Source: Entrophospora sp. SA101 (taxonomy: Eukaryota > Glomeromycota > Glomeromycetes > Entrophosporales > Entrophosporaceae). From it: a DNA stretch of 49,722 bases. A program made the translations under genes and the position numbers. Under the pieces are notes generated by a model. It was given only the letters and a program-made list of their open reading frames with translations, searched no databases and was not told where the DNA came from. Positions 14,352 through 26,405 of the stretch are shown one piece after another (within the stretch, counting starts at the first letter, position 1; the number at the start of each line of letters is the position of its first letter). Where the stretch lies: NCBI GenBank assembly GCA_958430865.1, contig CAUDNR010004090.1:58933-108654 (forward strand), written 5' to 3'.

Positions 14352-14764
14352 ATGAACTTTCTTAAAGGCAAGCATGCTAATTATTTTTATATAAAAACGA
14401 CTTGAATTGAAACCCATTTTTATAAATTTTCGGAAATATAGGGTATATCGGTATCTTGATTTTACTACTTTTAAATGTTATGCAAACCCACGCATGGACT
14501 TTGACATTGTACACAGAGAAGAACTATGGAGGGCAAGTTGTGGTGATTGACGGCGAGGCTGATCAATCCGTTACGCTAAAAACCTCATATCCAAACTTTG
14601 ATAAAACCGTATCTTCATTCGATTGGTCGAGAGGATGGCTCGAAAGCTGTTGTATTAGGTTTTATGAGGGAACCACACAAGTCGGGTTTTCATGTCCTAG
14701 TTGGCATAAGCCGTCCTTAATTCGCGATAATGCTATTACAGCATTCGAAGTAACCGATTGTTAA
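14352..14764 (+). CDS. Small secreted beta/gamma-crystallin-like protein
   Basis: Two exons, 14352-14367 and 14442-14764, joined across a 74-bp intron with a GC donor (AAAG|GCAAGC) and an AG acceptor, give 112 residues. The join creates a classical signal peptide: MNFLKGYIGILILLLLNVM then QTHA, with cleavage likely before Trp. The mature ~89 residues carry the Greek-key pattern LYTEKNYGGQ, then SFDWSRGW, CCIRFYEGTTQVGFSC and a final Cys (four Cys in total). The fold assignment rests on the Y-x(3,5)-NYGG motif. It is a secreted small protein, possibly cell-wall-related or effector-like. Without the splice there is no ATG in frame, and the signal peptide supports the splice strongly. It borders the repeat-rich island. 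Confidence 0.75.
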
Positions 14765-14824
14765 TAAAGAGAATTTTATAGAATCAATAGTTTTTTAGTA
14801 GCAAACATAAACTCTATTTGATAA

Positions 14825-14951
14825 TGTTGTATGTGAAATTGAAATTATGTGAAATTGAAATATTATGGAGTGGGGTGAAATTCTGATTGGCTAATTTGAA
14901 TTTCACATATGTGAATTGCGAATTCACATAAATTCATTTTCACGTACAACA
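14825..14951. mobile_element. MITE, 127 bp
   Basis: Imperfect ~29-bp terminal inverted repeats: tgttgtatgtgaaattgaaa and, inverted, tgttgtacgtgaaaatgaat. Internal tgtgaaattgaaat sub-repeats are present. No ORF. The target duplication is not clear (TAA on the left, GTAA on the right). Confidence 0.75.
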
Positions 14952-14974
14952 GTAACAAACATATAATTAATATA

Positions 14975-15256
14975 ATGAAAATGATTTACTGGATTGCAAA
15001 AGGAAATATTCCAATTTCCAAACCTCCAAGTCTTATTTATATTTTAAAACTTATAGAAATAGTGCACTCAATTCCATTTTCTAGTGTAGATTGTGAAAGA
15101 GTTTTAGCAAACAAAACAGATTTATGTAATGCAATGTAAAATGACATATTGCACTTATTAATGATGGTTGGTTTAGAAGGTACTAATTTATTATGTTATG
15201 ATTTTAGTGAAGCTCTTAGTAATCTTCTTCAAAGTAAAAGCAGAAGTATAAAATAA
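14975..15256 (+). pseudogene. hAT transposase C-terminal (dimerisation domain) fragment
   Basis: One frame reads SIPFSSVDCERVLANKTDL then LLMMVGLEG and YDFSEAL. This is the hAT C-terminal dimerisation signature (SSVDCERVFS ... KTDLRN). Lesions are an in-frame TAA after LCNAM and a short deletion inside the ERVFS...IKTDL block. The N-terminal catalytic part is absent. It lies directly after the MITE. Confidence 0.75.
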
Positions 15257-15837
15257 AGAAAATTCTTAAATTTGAAAAAAATTTTAGCACCAAAAATTTT
15301 TCCTTTTTTTAAATTTTTCTTTCAGAAAATTCTTAGCATTCAGGAGGAATTTCCGTTTTTTTTTTCAGACCCTATTTCCAGCCCTGGTCACAGTGTTAAC
15401 GGATTTTTGATGGTGATCTCTCTATATGTCTACTAATCTCACCACAGCGGATTCACGTGACATTCAAGTTATAAAATTATCCAAATTACTAAAATTGATA
15501 AACAAAAAATTTTTTTTTCCACAATTAATAAAATTAATAAAATTATTCACGGATTTTTAATAACAATAGATCAAGTAACAAAATTTTTTGTTTCTAAAAA
15601 TTTTAAAATAAAATAATAAAACAATTAAATAGATTATTTGTTCAAGTAACAAATTTTTTAAATCCTAAAATAAAATAACAAATAAACAATTAAATAGATT
15701 ATTTGTTGTAGATAATAAAATAAATAGGATTATTATCCTTTATCAAAGATTCATAATTTTCAAAATGTATAAATTAAGATGAAATTGTATTATCAAAACT
15801 ATAATTAAAAAATAAAAAATAAATATACAGTTAAAAA
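15257..15837. other. Intergenic, no gene seen
   Basis: AT-rich, with near-duplicate stretches around 15585-15640 and 15645-15710 (aagtaacaaa, ttaaaataaaataa and aacaattaaatagattattt shared), a short tandem duplication. cagccctgg near 15372 could be a decayed transposon end. Confidence 0.4.
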
Positions 15838-17083
15838 ATGTCCCAACAATCATCCTCCTCTAAAAAACGTGTATACATTACTGCAGAGCAAAAACGCGAT
15901 TTATGTAAATTAAAAAAAAATAAACCCGAACCAAAAAATATCGAACTAGCAAGCCATTTGGAATCAGTACAAGTCAAGTTAGTGATATATTGAGATTCTG
16001 AAAAATGGCTTAAAATTGATCCAGACTCCTATCAAGCAAAATTAAAAAGACCATCTATTGTCCAATTTGCTAACATTGAAGAAGCTCTAATTTTGTGGAT
16101 TGAAAAGGCCCTTGAATGTAATTTGACAATTACAGATCTTATTATTAAACAGAAGAGTATAAGATTTGCAGAATTATTAAATATTCAAGATTTTAATGGT
16201 TCCTCTGGTTGGTTAAGTAATTTCAAACAAAGATATTCAATCTGTGAATATTCTAAACATGGTGAAGCACAAAGTGCACCAATTGAACAACTTCCTGAAA
16301 TGAGAAGAGATTTGCAGAATATCCTTAGAGAATACCAATTAGATAATATTTTCAATTGTGACGAAACTGGCCTTTTTTGAAAAATGGAGCCATCACGTGG
16401 ATTATCAACTGTACCACTGTTGGGGGCCAAACAAGACAAAAATAGAGTAACAGTCTTGCTTACATGAAATGCATCTGGGACAGAGAAATTGGTGCCTTTG
16501 TTCATACATAAATATCAACTCCACAGCCTTTAAGAGGAATTGATAAAAAAACATTACCAATAGATTATTATTGGAATAGTAAAGCTTGGATGCAAGTATC
16601 AATCTGGAATGAAAGCTGAAAAAAGAAATATAATATTGCTTGTTGACAATGCACCAACACATAGTTTGACCGAAGATTTACAATTAACAAACATAAAGGT
16701 TCATCATTTTCCACCAAATGTAACTGCACACCTGCAGCCATGTGATGCAGGAATAATCCACAGCTTCAAGGTTAGTTAATTCAATTATCTAATTTAAATT
16801 TAATCTAAATTATTTATCCTATACAAATACTAATGCTTGTATTATATTACAGTCACATTACAGAAAATTAATGCTTGAAAAAAATATAAAAAATTATGAT
16901 TTACATATTTCATACCTCAATCCTAGTACATCTTCTAATTCTGTTGCATCTTCATCAAAATCCAGTGAAAATTTTCAACACATAATTAACTGGATAATTG
17001 GTGATCATTTGGTGGATACAACCACTAACCCATCACCATGTCTCTTATCATCATTTAGTATTATTTATTTATTATTTTATTAG
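15838..17083 (+). pseudogene. pogo/Tigger-type (DDE_1) transposase, broken
   Basis: The coding trace begins at an ATG at 15838 with a CENP-B-like N-terminal helix-turn-helix (KRVYITAEQKRDLCKLKK). A Tc5/CENP-B-type domain follows (DSYQAKLKRPS, WLSNFKQRYSI). The DDE core then shows FNCDETGLF (~16355-16378), LLVDNAPTH (~16640) and FPPNVTAHLQPCDAGII (~16710-16760), which are the three acidic catalytic positions. An intron-like GT-AG gap separates HSFK (16770) from SHYRKLM (16852). Lesions include TGA near 15990, TGA at 16378-16380, frame breaks at 16465-16620, and a missing segment between the first and second acidic blocks. The terminal inverted repeats were not located. Confidence 0.85.
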
Positions 17084-18820
17084 TATTTTTATGTTCAACA
17101 TTTATATATACTGTTTTAACATCTTTATCATCTATAAACACTATAAATAATAATAATAAAAATGATCATTGAGATAAAAATCCATGCCTCACAGTAAATC
17201 TCAATATTTTATTTATAATAATACGCCAACAATGTTAATACAATTTATTTATACTAAATCATAACAACAATTTCCATGAATGCATATTTATGCTTTACTC
17301 TCAAAACTATCTTTCACTATCATCAAACAATTCCTTATAATAAGAAATACTAAATAATATCTTTAGATATCCTGATAATGTTTCTTGGTGGGTGTCTTTC
17401 TAGCTGTTTTCCTCTTTACTATCAAGTCAGGCACATATCTAAAAACTACTAAATAAAATTCATTAAATATTACTTCACTAAAAGGAAAGAAAAGAAATAA
17501 AAAATAATAATAAAAATAAACAAATACAAAATAAGAGAAAATTTATTATGCTTGGAATTTGTATGAATTCATTGTTAGAGATATAGATTTATTATCATTA
17601 CAAAAATATAATTTGAAGACTATGACAAGGACAAGGACAAGGTTAAGGACAGTGTTATTTATTAAATTATTATTATTATGATGATAAAGATGACACATGA
17701 AGTTGAGAAAATTACAACATTATTTATACATGTTAAAGGTTCTATCATCCAATTCTCTGATTTTTTTGAATCCTAATTTATCTTAATTAAATGTATTACT
17801 TTGTAGAATTATTTTCAAGTTATTTTTAAAGTGATCAATCATTTAAATTAAGGTTTCTGGTCCAGGCTGTTTTCTCAAAGCCCAAACTAGTTTGGGCAAT
17901 TTGGGCTTCTCAGCATTTTTTATAAACATGAACATTAAAAAACTATACCAATCAACTTATTTTAACTTAAACAACCTTAAAGTAATTTTGCCTAATTTTG
18001 GTTAATAACAAAAAATAGTTTGGGCTTATAAAAAAGTAATTTTTGCCCAAAGTGTTTCAGCAATTTCAGCTGCTAATAAAGAGAGTTTCAGCTGGAAATC
18101 TTAATTTAAATTCCTTCATTTAAATTTAATTGAGAATTAAAGTTTAGAATGCTAGAATATTTACTTCTCTGTTATTTGAGATATTTTCCCATGAGCTAAT
18201 TATTTTATTAGTGATTAAATAGCAAGATATTGCAGTAATCAGGCATCCACCAGAAAAGGTCACTGGTATCACCAAGCCTATTTTGTTAAAAAATTATATT
18301 AATAAACATTTTACATTAAAGTTTTCAATCCATCATGATTAATTTTTTCCAATCTCTGTATTCAATCAAAGCACTTTTTTTTTGAGAAAAACCAAATCTC
18401 AGGATGTTCAAGTTTTCCAAGGAGCTTGCACTACTCAAGCTTAGCCTCAGCAAATATGTTCTCATCAATAGAGATGATTATATAGGTAAGGTCAAACCCT
18501 TTGTTTTATGAACAGCCAATGAGAAGGCATTTTGGAGCAGGAATTGTATAAACTTTATTAATTAACTAAGAAAGTATTTTCACCACTCATTATTGTAACA
18601 TGTGTACAACAAATGTATAATTAACATTTTGTCTTGACTTGTCTTGATGATAGTTGAGTTCCTTCTCCTTATTGTTATCCAATGTTTTGACAACATGATC
18701 AAAGGAAGCAATGAAAAATTCCATCACCTAAACTTTAATTATTTAAAAAATGTATTTTTAATATAATAAATAGGATAATACTTGTCTTGCATAATCTTAA
18801 TGCCAGTTGTATTAGCATGA
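17084..18820. other. Intergenic; one perfect 16-bp palindrome
   Basis: No gene recognised. cccaaactagtttggg (17881-17896) is a perfect palindrome, and relatives of gtttgggc recur at 17890-18060. A short protein-like stretch near 18395-18485 is open on both strands and cannot be assigned. Confidence 0.4.
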
Positions 18821-19369
18821 TGGAAGTTCTATTTGTCACGTTTATCACTTTGTGACGATCTCAAATTTATGTTGTGTGACTATAATTTTAAAGTACCTCA
18901 GTATAATAAAAATAAGTTTTACAATTATAACTATATGAATATTCCACTGCGGGAGCTACTGGCAGGCTTCTTAAAAAGGAAAAACGAACTTATGTGCAAA
19001 CAAAATCATCAAGAATTAAGAAGGGCCACCATCAAATGTATCTCGTCTAAAATTTTGGTCCTTGATGGTGTTTTTAGGAATGGGCTTGATGATGATGCTA
19101 TTGGACGCCACAGCCAAATTACATTCGAAGCATCAAAACCTCTCCAATTGCTAGTAATACACATCACTATCGAATCTTGAAACTTTGGAAGTGGGTGTCG
19201 CTAAACAATCTCTATTTCATTTGAAAGGTTATTTATTACTGATGAAGGTTACGTACAGCAAGTCTTCCGTGCGATTACCATTCTTAATCATCATTACACA
19301 ATATCTATCTCTTCAAGCAAATCTGAAGTCAACAGAGTTCGGGACAGTTACTTGCTAACTTCTAAATAG
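18821..19369 (+). pseudogene. Unrecognised coding remnant, one frame, two internal stops
   Basis: One reading frame stays protein-like across ~180 codons, with LRELLAGFLKRKNELMCKQN, ISSKILVLDGVFRNGLDDDA, then after TGA (19178-19180) and TAA (~19202-19204) RLFITDEGYVQQVFRAITIL and SEVNRVRDSYLL, ending TAG at 19367-19369. The lack of frameshifts suggests recent decay, or stops that are read through or spliced out. There is no good ATG at the start. The family is not recognised. The amphipathic composition looks like a globular protein, not a repeat artefact. Confidence 0.45.
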
Positions 19370-20027
19370 TTAATTGAGTGTCAAAAGGGGATTTTTGGAT
19401 GTAATGCACGGGCTTACTGGTCCCAAATGTTCAACAGTATATGCTGGAAGCAGGAAATTCAGAAATATCAAGAAATGATTTGTTAATAATTATTAAATAT
19501 ATTAATGAATTGTTGATCTATTCAATCAACGATGTATTATAATAATTTTCTTTAGTTATTTTATTATTAAAGATTTTTTTCCGAATAATATTTTTATTTG
19601 TAGAGACTGTTGGCTGTGTTTTTTTTAATTAAAATTAAAATTAAATTAAAATATATAGTAAAATTAAAAAGATATGTACTGTGCATTAATAAGAATATAA
19701 TGAATGAATAAATGAATGAATGATGATGATGATAATAAAAATAAAAATAAATTATCGTTATTATTACGTATTTGCAAAAATTAAATACATTGAAAATTAA
19801 ATTTATCAGTGAATGAGTGAGTGAGTGAGTGAGTGATGTCAATAATGTTGATAATAAAAGAGTGTGTTTGTAAATAAAGCAATTAATGATTGATACATTT
19901 TACAATTATCGTGATTAATCCTATAAATAAATGTACATAACCGACTGATTAGATAATATTATTACAATATTACAGTTTTTATTTGTAAAATCAATATAAA
20001 AATTACTAACCAAAAATACTATATATA
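19370..20027. other. Intergenic with GAGT microsatellite
   Basis: A (GAGT)n tract lies at about 19810-19835 and an ATGA/AATG-rich tract at 19700-19735. The stretch is probably the 3' flank of the coiled-coil gene on the minus strand. Confidence 0.5.
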
Positions 20028-22091
20028 TTAGTACATGTAACCACTGCCATTATTACTGCTACCAATACTTACTCTTCTTCCACTACTACTGCGGCTATTT
20101 ATTCTGTATCCTCTTTGTCGTTTACTGCCACGTTTTTTCACCGTGACCCACTCATCACTACCATTAACAGCATTTCCATTAATGGCATCATGTGCGGTAG
20201 GAATATCGAGATCTGGGAAAAAATCATTGGATTCACATGGTGATTCAGGTGGTGAAAATGGCGCAATTATATGTTTTATATTAGCCATCTCATTCAACAT
20301 TGGTGTGAAGTTGTCTTGTTCCTTTTGTCCTTCTCCTAATTTTAATGCTATCACCTCTGATCGTAAACGCGACATTTCTTCTTTCATTAATTCATACTCA
20401 TTTTCTATTATTATCATTATTATTATTTATTATAATAACATATTAGCATGTAAATATGTATATATGCGTGTGCACAAATTTGCATATACTTTTAATTACC
20501 TTGAACTTTTGATCGTTCAATTTGTTTCTTTAATTTTGAATTTTCATTCTCAAGTTGATCTATTCTTGCTTTTTCTTGAACTAAAAATTAAAAACAATCA
20601 TTAATAAATACATCTGACTAACATATGCAGAAGATAAATATATTTATTACCTTGTGAGCTTGTTAAGTTTTGAACTTGATTATTCAATTGTTTGATTGTT
20701 TTGCTGTTTGATTTTTTTTCTTTTTCATGTGCTGATTTAATCTTGCTTAATTGCTCTTGTTTTTCTTCAATTTCCGAACCAATTCTATCCTTTTCTGATT
20801 TTATATCTTCTTGATAAATCTGTATTATAAAAGATGTCAATCCATCTCTATACCCCATCATTTCAACATACGCTTCAATTTCTGATTTGGCTGCTTCCAA
20901 CTCTGCTGTCGTTATCTTTAACTTGTTATTTGATACAATAAGATCTGCTTTTGCTGTGTTTAATAGAGATTTTATTGATGATAAATCGGCTTTTGCCCAT
21001 TCAAGTTTTGATTTTGTAAAGGAAAGTTGTGCTTTTGTTGAATCAAGCTGTGATTTGAAAAAGGAAAGTTGAGCCATGGAGGACTCCAGTTCGTCTGCAT
21101 GTTCTTCCTTGGCGGCGTGGAGCTCTGCAGAATATTTTGCCTTTATAACACCTAATTCTGCCATACTTTTCGCTTTGGTTGCTTCTATTTCTGCCGTGCA
21201 CATTTCTTGCGCTGCTTCTATTTCTTCATTAAATTTCGATTGTACATTTTCAAGTTCGGTCTGTTTATTCTGTAGATCATGTTGAATTGTCGCTAGCTCT
21301 TTTTTCATTTGTTGTAATTGATTTGTATGTGATGCTATTAGTTTTTCTCGATCTGCCGATTGCTCTTCTAATTCCAATAACGCCAAGTCTCTTTCTTCTG
21401 TTGTCGCAGTTAGATCTGATTTGACTGTTTGTAATTCATGTGCACACTCCAACAATGAAAAGTTTAACTCGCTAATTTCTTTCTCGCGCACTCTTAACTC
21501 TGATTTTATTTTATCCAATTCATTTATTAAATTATTCTTTTCTTTTTTGGCTTTTTCCAGCGTCTCTGTCAACTTTATTGTTTTCTGATCTCGTTCAATG
21601 AGCAAATTTTCGAGATTGGTGATTTCTTGACCGTTATCTTGTAAATTTTTTTGTGCTTCTTCTAATTCTGTGAGAGCTTTATCTTTTTGAGACTCCAGGC
21701 CTTTTATTTTTTTTTCCAAGGTTTCCAGTGTAGCTTCCCGTTGTTGTATCTCCTCTTTTAAATCATGAATAGATGAAGGTTCAACAACAGAGGCTCGTAT
21801 CTCACTGGTATGCGTGTTTCGGTAATGACTAGCCCTTTGCTTTTTTTTTGTTAGGTAGGTTTTTAACGTTGAGGTTATATCCCTACTCTGGCGATTATGA
21901 TTATCTTGTTTAGGGTTGGTGGTGGCGGTGTTGTTGTTTGTTGATGTTAACGGTGATGAATGTGATGATGGTTGTGGGATGTTCGATAAGTTTTCTTCAT
22001 CATGTGAACGAAAAAAAGCAAAACTATGTCTAATACTCTGTCGACCTCCAGGGTTTCGATTTTTAAGTTGTAAGAACTTCAGTGATTTCAT
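20028..22091 (-). CDS. Long coiled-coil protein, unknown function
   Basis: Three exons (22091-20651, 20580-20500, 20404-20028) joined by GT-AG introns give 632 residues. The N-terminus (~1-110) is basic, Ser/Asn-rich and likely disordered. Residues ~110-500 form near-continuous coiled coil with leucine heptads. They contain Ala-rich degenerate repeats (STKAQLSFTKSKLEWAKADL-like) between ~330 and 420. The C-terminal ~130 residues leave the coil (APFSPPESPCESN), carry SDEWVTVKKRGSKRQRGY, and end in a Ser/Gly/Arg-rich tail. No catalytic motif is seen. It could be a cytoskeletal, tethering or septum-associated scaffold; that is inference from structure only. Open frames on the plus strand here are antisense shadows. 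Confidence 0.85.
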
Positions 22092-22846
22092 TCTACTATC
22101 ATGAATAAAGTATTAATTTTATTCAGAAATAATAAATAAATAAATAAATAAATGAATTTTTTTTGGTGAAAATCAATTTATTTATTTACAGTTTTTATTA
22201 TTTTTTTTGTACATATCATTATAATAATTCTAAATTGAATATTGATTATTATATTATATTTCGTCGATGTTGTGCACGGAGGTACTTTATTCATTACATG
22301 CACCATTATTATTATTATTTATTTCATCGTTGCTAAATTTATTTATTTTTGAAAATTTATTATTAATAAACATTATATAACATTCCGAATTAATATTTTG
22401 ATTACGATAAATCGTAGGTTACGAAACAAGTTATATTAATAAAATAAGTATGTATTTATTTTCAACACACTCATGTGGAGTTTTCAAGGAATCAATTATC
22501 ATTTTGATTTCTTTTGATTTGTTCACGGATATTATTAGTATTAATTAAACTTGCATGAATGTATATTTGATCAACCAAAGTTAATTTTAGTGTAAACAAA
22601 AAAACACAATAATAATAATAATTTATAAAATAAACCGTTTGTGTCGCACATTCACCAAAACCGCGTGACCATGGAACACAAATAAATATTCAGGAATTAA
22701 ATGTAGACTTTACTAATGTTAAAACACATCAAAAAATCAGGCAGAATAAAAATTGTCAAAAAAAAAAAAAAAAAATGAATTAAGAGAACATAAAAAAGGA
22801 TCAGACTTTTTTAAAAAGAGGATACGCAAAATGTACAATCATATTT
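22092..22846. other. Intergenic between two minus-strand genes
   Basis: Promoter side of the coiled-coil gene and 3' flank of the RNase III-fold gene. It contains poly-A and ATT microsatellite tracts. No gene is visible. Confidence 0.5.
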
Positions 22847-23580
22847 CTATTCTTCTTCGTTTACTGATAATATGTTTTTATAAATAAAATTTTTTGCTGC
22901 TAATGCTCCCTTTTTAAATACGTGAAACGTTTGAAGTTATTTATTAAAACTTTTCCAAATAATAACAAACAATGAATTTTCATTTCATGCCTTACCTTGT
23001 CATGATATATAGCACCTACAAGTGCTAAAAGAGTTTTGCCAACGACCTTTAATTCTCCTGAGGGTGCTAAATAAGTTTCCTGTAATTTTGATTCTTCTAA
23101 TGCTTTATAATTTATCTTTAAAAAAATATCGAGAAAAAAAATATTTAATACAATTCCATTATCAAAGATTTAATATGATTCGGAAAGTGACATAGATGCT
23201 CACTGGTGTCCAATACATCAACTTGTTTAATCCCATTTTCATTCCAATTATTCCAATTTTGTTATTATCTTTGTTTACATCTACATATCCGTCGACTATA
23301 TCGTTCAATTTATCTGCTGACAAATCCTCATACTCTTTTATAAAATAATCAGTTGAATACAATTCAATCACTTTTTTACCTATACAAATAAAATTTAATA
23401 TATATGAATATGATGATATATATAATATGATATAAAATTTTTTTCATACAACTCACCAAGAAAACATAATCGTTCATTTGTAGGTGAATCAGCCGAATTA
23501 AAAGATTTATGAGTGCAAACTTGATGCATCAATTCTTTATTTGAAAATTTTATACCAAACTTTTTTAAAAAAAGTTTCAT
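22847..23580 (-). CDS. Mitochondrial ribosomal protein with RNase III-like fold (mL57/mL44 type)
   Basis: Structural protein of the mitochondrial large ribosomal subunit, derived from RNase III. Exons 23580-23457, 23379-23204, 23115-22996 and 22909-22847 join in frame through GT-AG introns to 160 residues. The RNase III signature is recognisable (THKSFNSADSPTNERLCFLG), as is the C-terminal helix (LLALVGAIYHDK, GALAAKNFIYKNIL). The position of the catalytic Asp after FLG is Lys (FLGKKVIELY), so nuclease activity is not expected, as in mL44 and mL57. There is no double-stranded RNA-binding domain, which favours mL57. An upstream stretch (~23895-24000) ends in a donor-like site but does not join in frame, so a targeting-peptide exon may be missing and the start is uncertain. 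Confidence 0.75.
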
Positions 23581-26009
23581 CCTGTGACACAAAATTTGTG
23601 CAACAAAAAAAAAAATATTAATAAATGGATCTAGAAACATTAGTAATTAGTATTAATCGCAATTTTTTATTATTGAAAGGATATTATTATTATCATGCAA
23701 AAAAGGCTTTGCATAATAGTAGTTATATGAAAATAACATAAAAATTAACGTAATTATACTCTGCAGAACGTTGGCATTGTTGAGAAACAAACCCAAGAGT
23801 TCCTATATATAATTATGTGATTGACGCGATGTTCTCTAAAATTTTAATTTTCTTCAAATAAAATGGATAAAAAAACACTAATAACAACAATAAAAATAAA
23901 CCTGGTGCCTCTGTTGCTGCCAATTCAGCCAATAGGCGTCGGTAACGATGGAGACAACAAATCCAGCAGCGACAGCAGCAGATGAATTTTCATCATCATC
24001 ATCACTATACAATCAATAATATTAATAGTAATAATATTAATATTAATATTAATAATTATAACAATAGTATCAACACTAATAATTATGGACCTTGGTCCTT
24101 GAAATTTGGTTTTTTTTAATTTGTATATCTTTGTTTTATAAATAATTAAATATTATTGTTATCATTATTATATGAAATTTTAAATCAGAATGACCGCATG
24201 GGAGGTAATACTTGCCCCAAAGCTTTTATGAGCTTAGATAATGATGATTATGGCTACAGTGGGTTCCAAACTCTCCTATCATCACAAACCAACCCCGTAA
24301 GAAAATGTATTTGCTACACTGTAAGAGGTATTGCTTATAACATTACATAGTTGTGCATAAAGATGGCTCCTCAATTAATTGCCCGAAACGTTTCGGAAAA
24401 TGAACTTACACTAAGCAGAAAACTAAACCTAAAACCAAAACTAAAAAAATCTAAGCATAAACTACTAACCTAAACTGGTTTCTGCTTCGGGTCACAACAC
24501 TGATTGTGATATATGAAAATTGAATTGCAGCTAATTGCAGTTCCTATTACTATCTTTAGTTGTGCAATGTGTTTTTAAAAAAGCGAGTTTTTTATAATAT
24601 AAATTATTAAAATATCTTCTTGAAAAAAAAATCATCTAAATTAAAAAAATATCCAATGGTTTGTATCGATACTTTTTTAATTATTATTATTATAAAGAAA
24701 CTGTGATAAGCATGATTAATGCTGAAAACCAGAAAAGATGGATGTTAATAAATCGAGCGCTCTCGTTACAAATTATTAGCATTAGTGATAATCCAATGTT
24801 GTCAAATCTCTCTACCAATTAATTACACGCCAAAAGCAATTACATATAAGTTTATACACCAAATTTTAGTGTAAAAGTGTTTATATTATTGTTTCTAATT
24901 TAAATTGATTTTGTTTACAGGATCTTTATAAATAATAGAAAACCAGAAATCATCCCGTTAATGTTCCTCTACGTGAAAGTGTTTGGGTAGAGCCAAAGGA
25001 AGAATTACTAAAAGTGGTTATCCATGCCGTAATAGTAAATTAAGTTGTTTATCGGGTATCTTATCATTGTAATAAATTATAATTTAGAGTTAAACTTTGG
25101 AAAAAAATTTTAATAATATAGAGCATGAAAACCAAAAAGAATAAATTTATTTAACAAAATTACTATTCCACAATCTAAACTTGCACTTTGATGAAGAGTC
25201 TCCATAATGCAATTAACTCTGCTTTCAAACAAAATAAATCGATTTATATTTTTTATTAAATCAACTCATCATAATAAATTCTTTTGAATAAATTCGCCCA
25301 ATTCTTTTTTTTTATTTAATGTTCAAATATAATTATAAAATCATTTGTCATTTATTTGTAAGCTACAAATATTTCAAGTTATCGAATTAATCACAGAATC
25401 ATTTCTTTGCTAATGTACGTAAATCTAAAACTTTTGCACTTAAATTGAATTGCTTCTAAATTGAATATAATAGTTTTTGACTTTAAACGTTGCTCCTTTT
25501 TTGTTTGCTGGAACCAATTCAATTAATTAAAATTTTAATATCTTATTGAAACTTTATTGCAGAATGTAATATAATCGTTTTATTTAAATCATTAAAGTTA
25601 CGTAGCTATTCCAAAGCCGGGTATTCTAATGTAAAAGAAAAAACAAATGAAACTTGGGAGAAGTTTGATTTTACCATTTTTGTTAAAGAATTGAATTTTT
25701 TGTTCGAGATCCAGTCCATTCACCCATATAGTTCAACACGCTTATATAAATATATCAATATCGTAGCTGATCTAGATCTCCTCGATTAGATCTGCGAATA
25801 GGACAAAATTTAGGACAAGTCCAATAAAAAAAATATATTTATTATTATTAAAAAAAAAGTCATTGTCTGAAGATCTTAATAATGATTTTTCAGAAGAAAA
25901 TTTTCCAACTCGTGAGTTTTGGTAGATGGATAATGAAGGATTGATTAATCGATGATGGTGGATTAATTATGATTTAAATAATGTTTAATATTAAGAATTT
26001 TCAACTTGT
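23581..26009. other. Intergenic, AT-rich
   Basis: Contains a possible 5' exon or leader of the gene above (23895-24000, minus; CAGCAG-type codons), an (AAT)n-rich tract at 24005-24070, and otherwise no recognised coding. The open frame at 24156-24350 shows no family motif. Confidence 0.45.
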
Positions 26010-26405
26010 TCAAAAAACATCTGAAATTTGGAATTATTCATCATAAACAAAATCCAATATATGTAGTAAATGTAGAATTTCATTTTCAATTAAAACTGGA
26101 ATTTCTACTATTTTAAGACACTTAAGAATCAACGTAAATTCATCTAAAAACATTCTACATACCAAACAACATTGCAAGAATTAATCTCCATACTGACTTG
26201 GAACAAAATAAGCGAGATAAAACATTAATAAATTGATTAATATGCGACTTACAACCAGGCCAAAGTGTTCCATGTGAACAGACATTTTCAGTAGCAGGAA
26301 ATACCATTACTAGAACAAGAAACAGGCTAAATCCTGAAACAGTGAAAGCTATACTCTAAAAAGTTGGATAGAAAATGGTATCCTAGAAAATAAAATTGAT
26401 GTTTG
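26010..26405 (+). pseudogene. Internally deleted hAT transposase remnant
   Basis: The first half reads as a BED zinc finger (SEIWNYSS, then CSKCRISFSIKTGISTILRH), with an internal stop. About 130 bp later the C-terminal hAT dimerisation signature follows (CEQTFSVAGNTITRTRNRLN then PETVKAIL), with a frame break and stop before the final SWIENG-like tail. The catalytic domain between them is deleted. Confidence 0.75.

Noticed and set aside
20143..20604. Plus-strand ORF of 153 residues
   Set aside because: Antisense to exons of the coiled-coil gene. The minus-strand exons join in phase and have coiled-coil composition.
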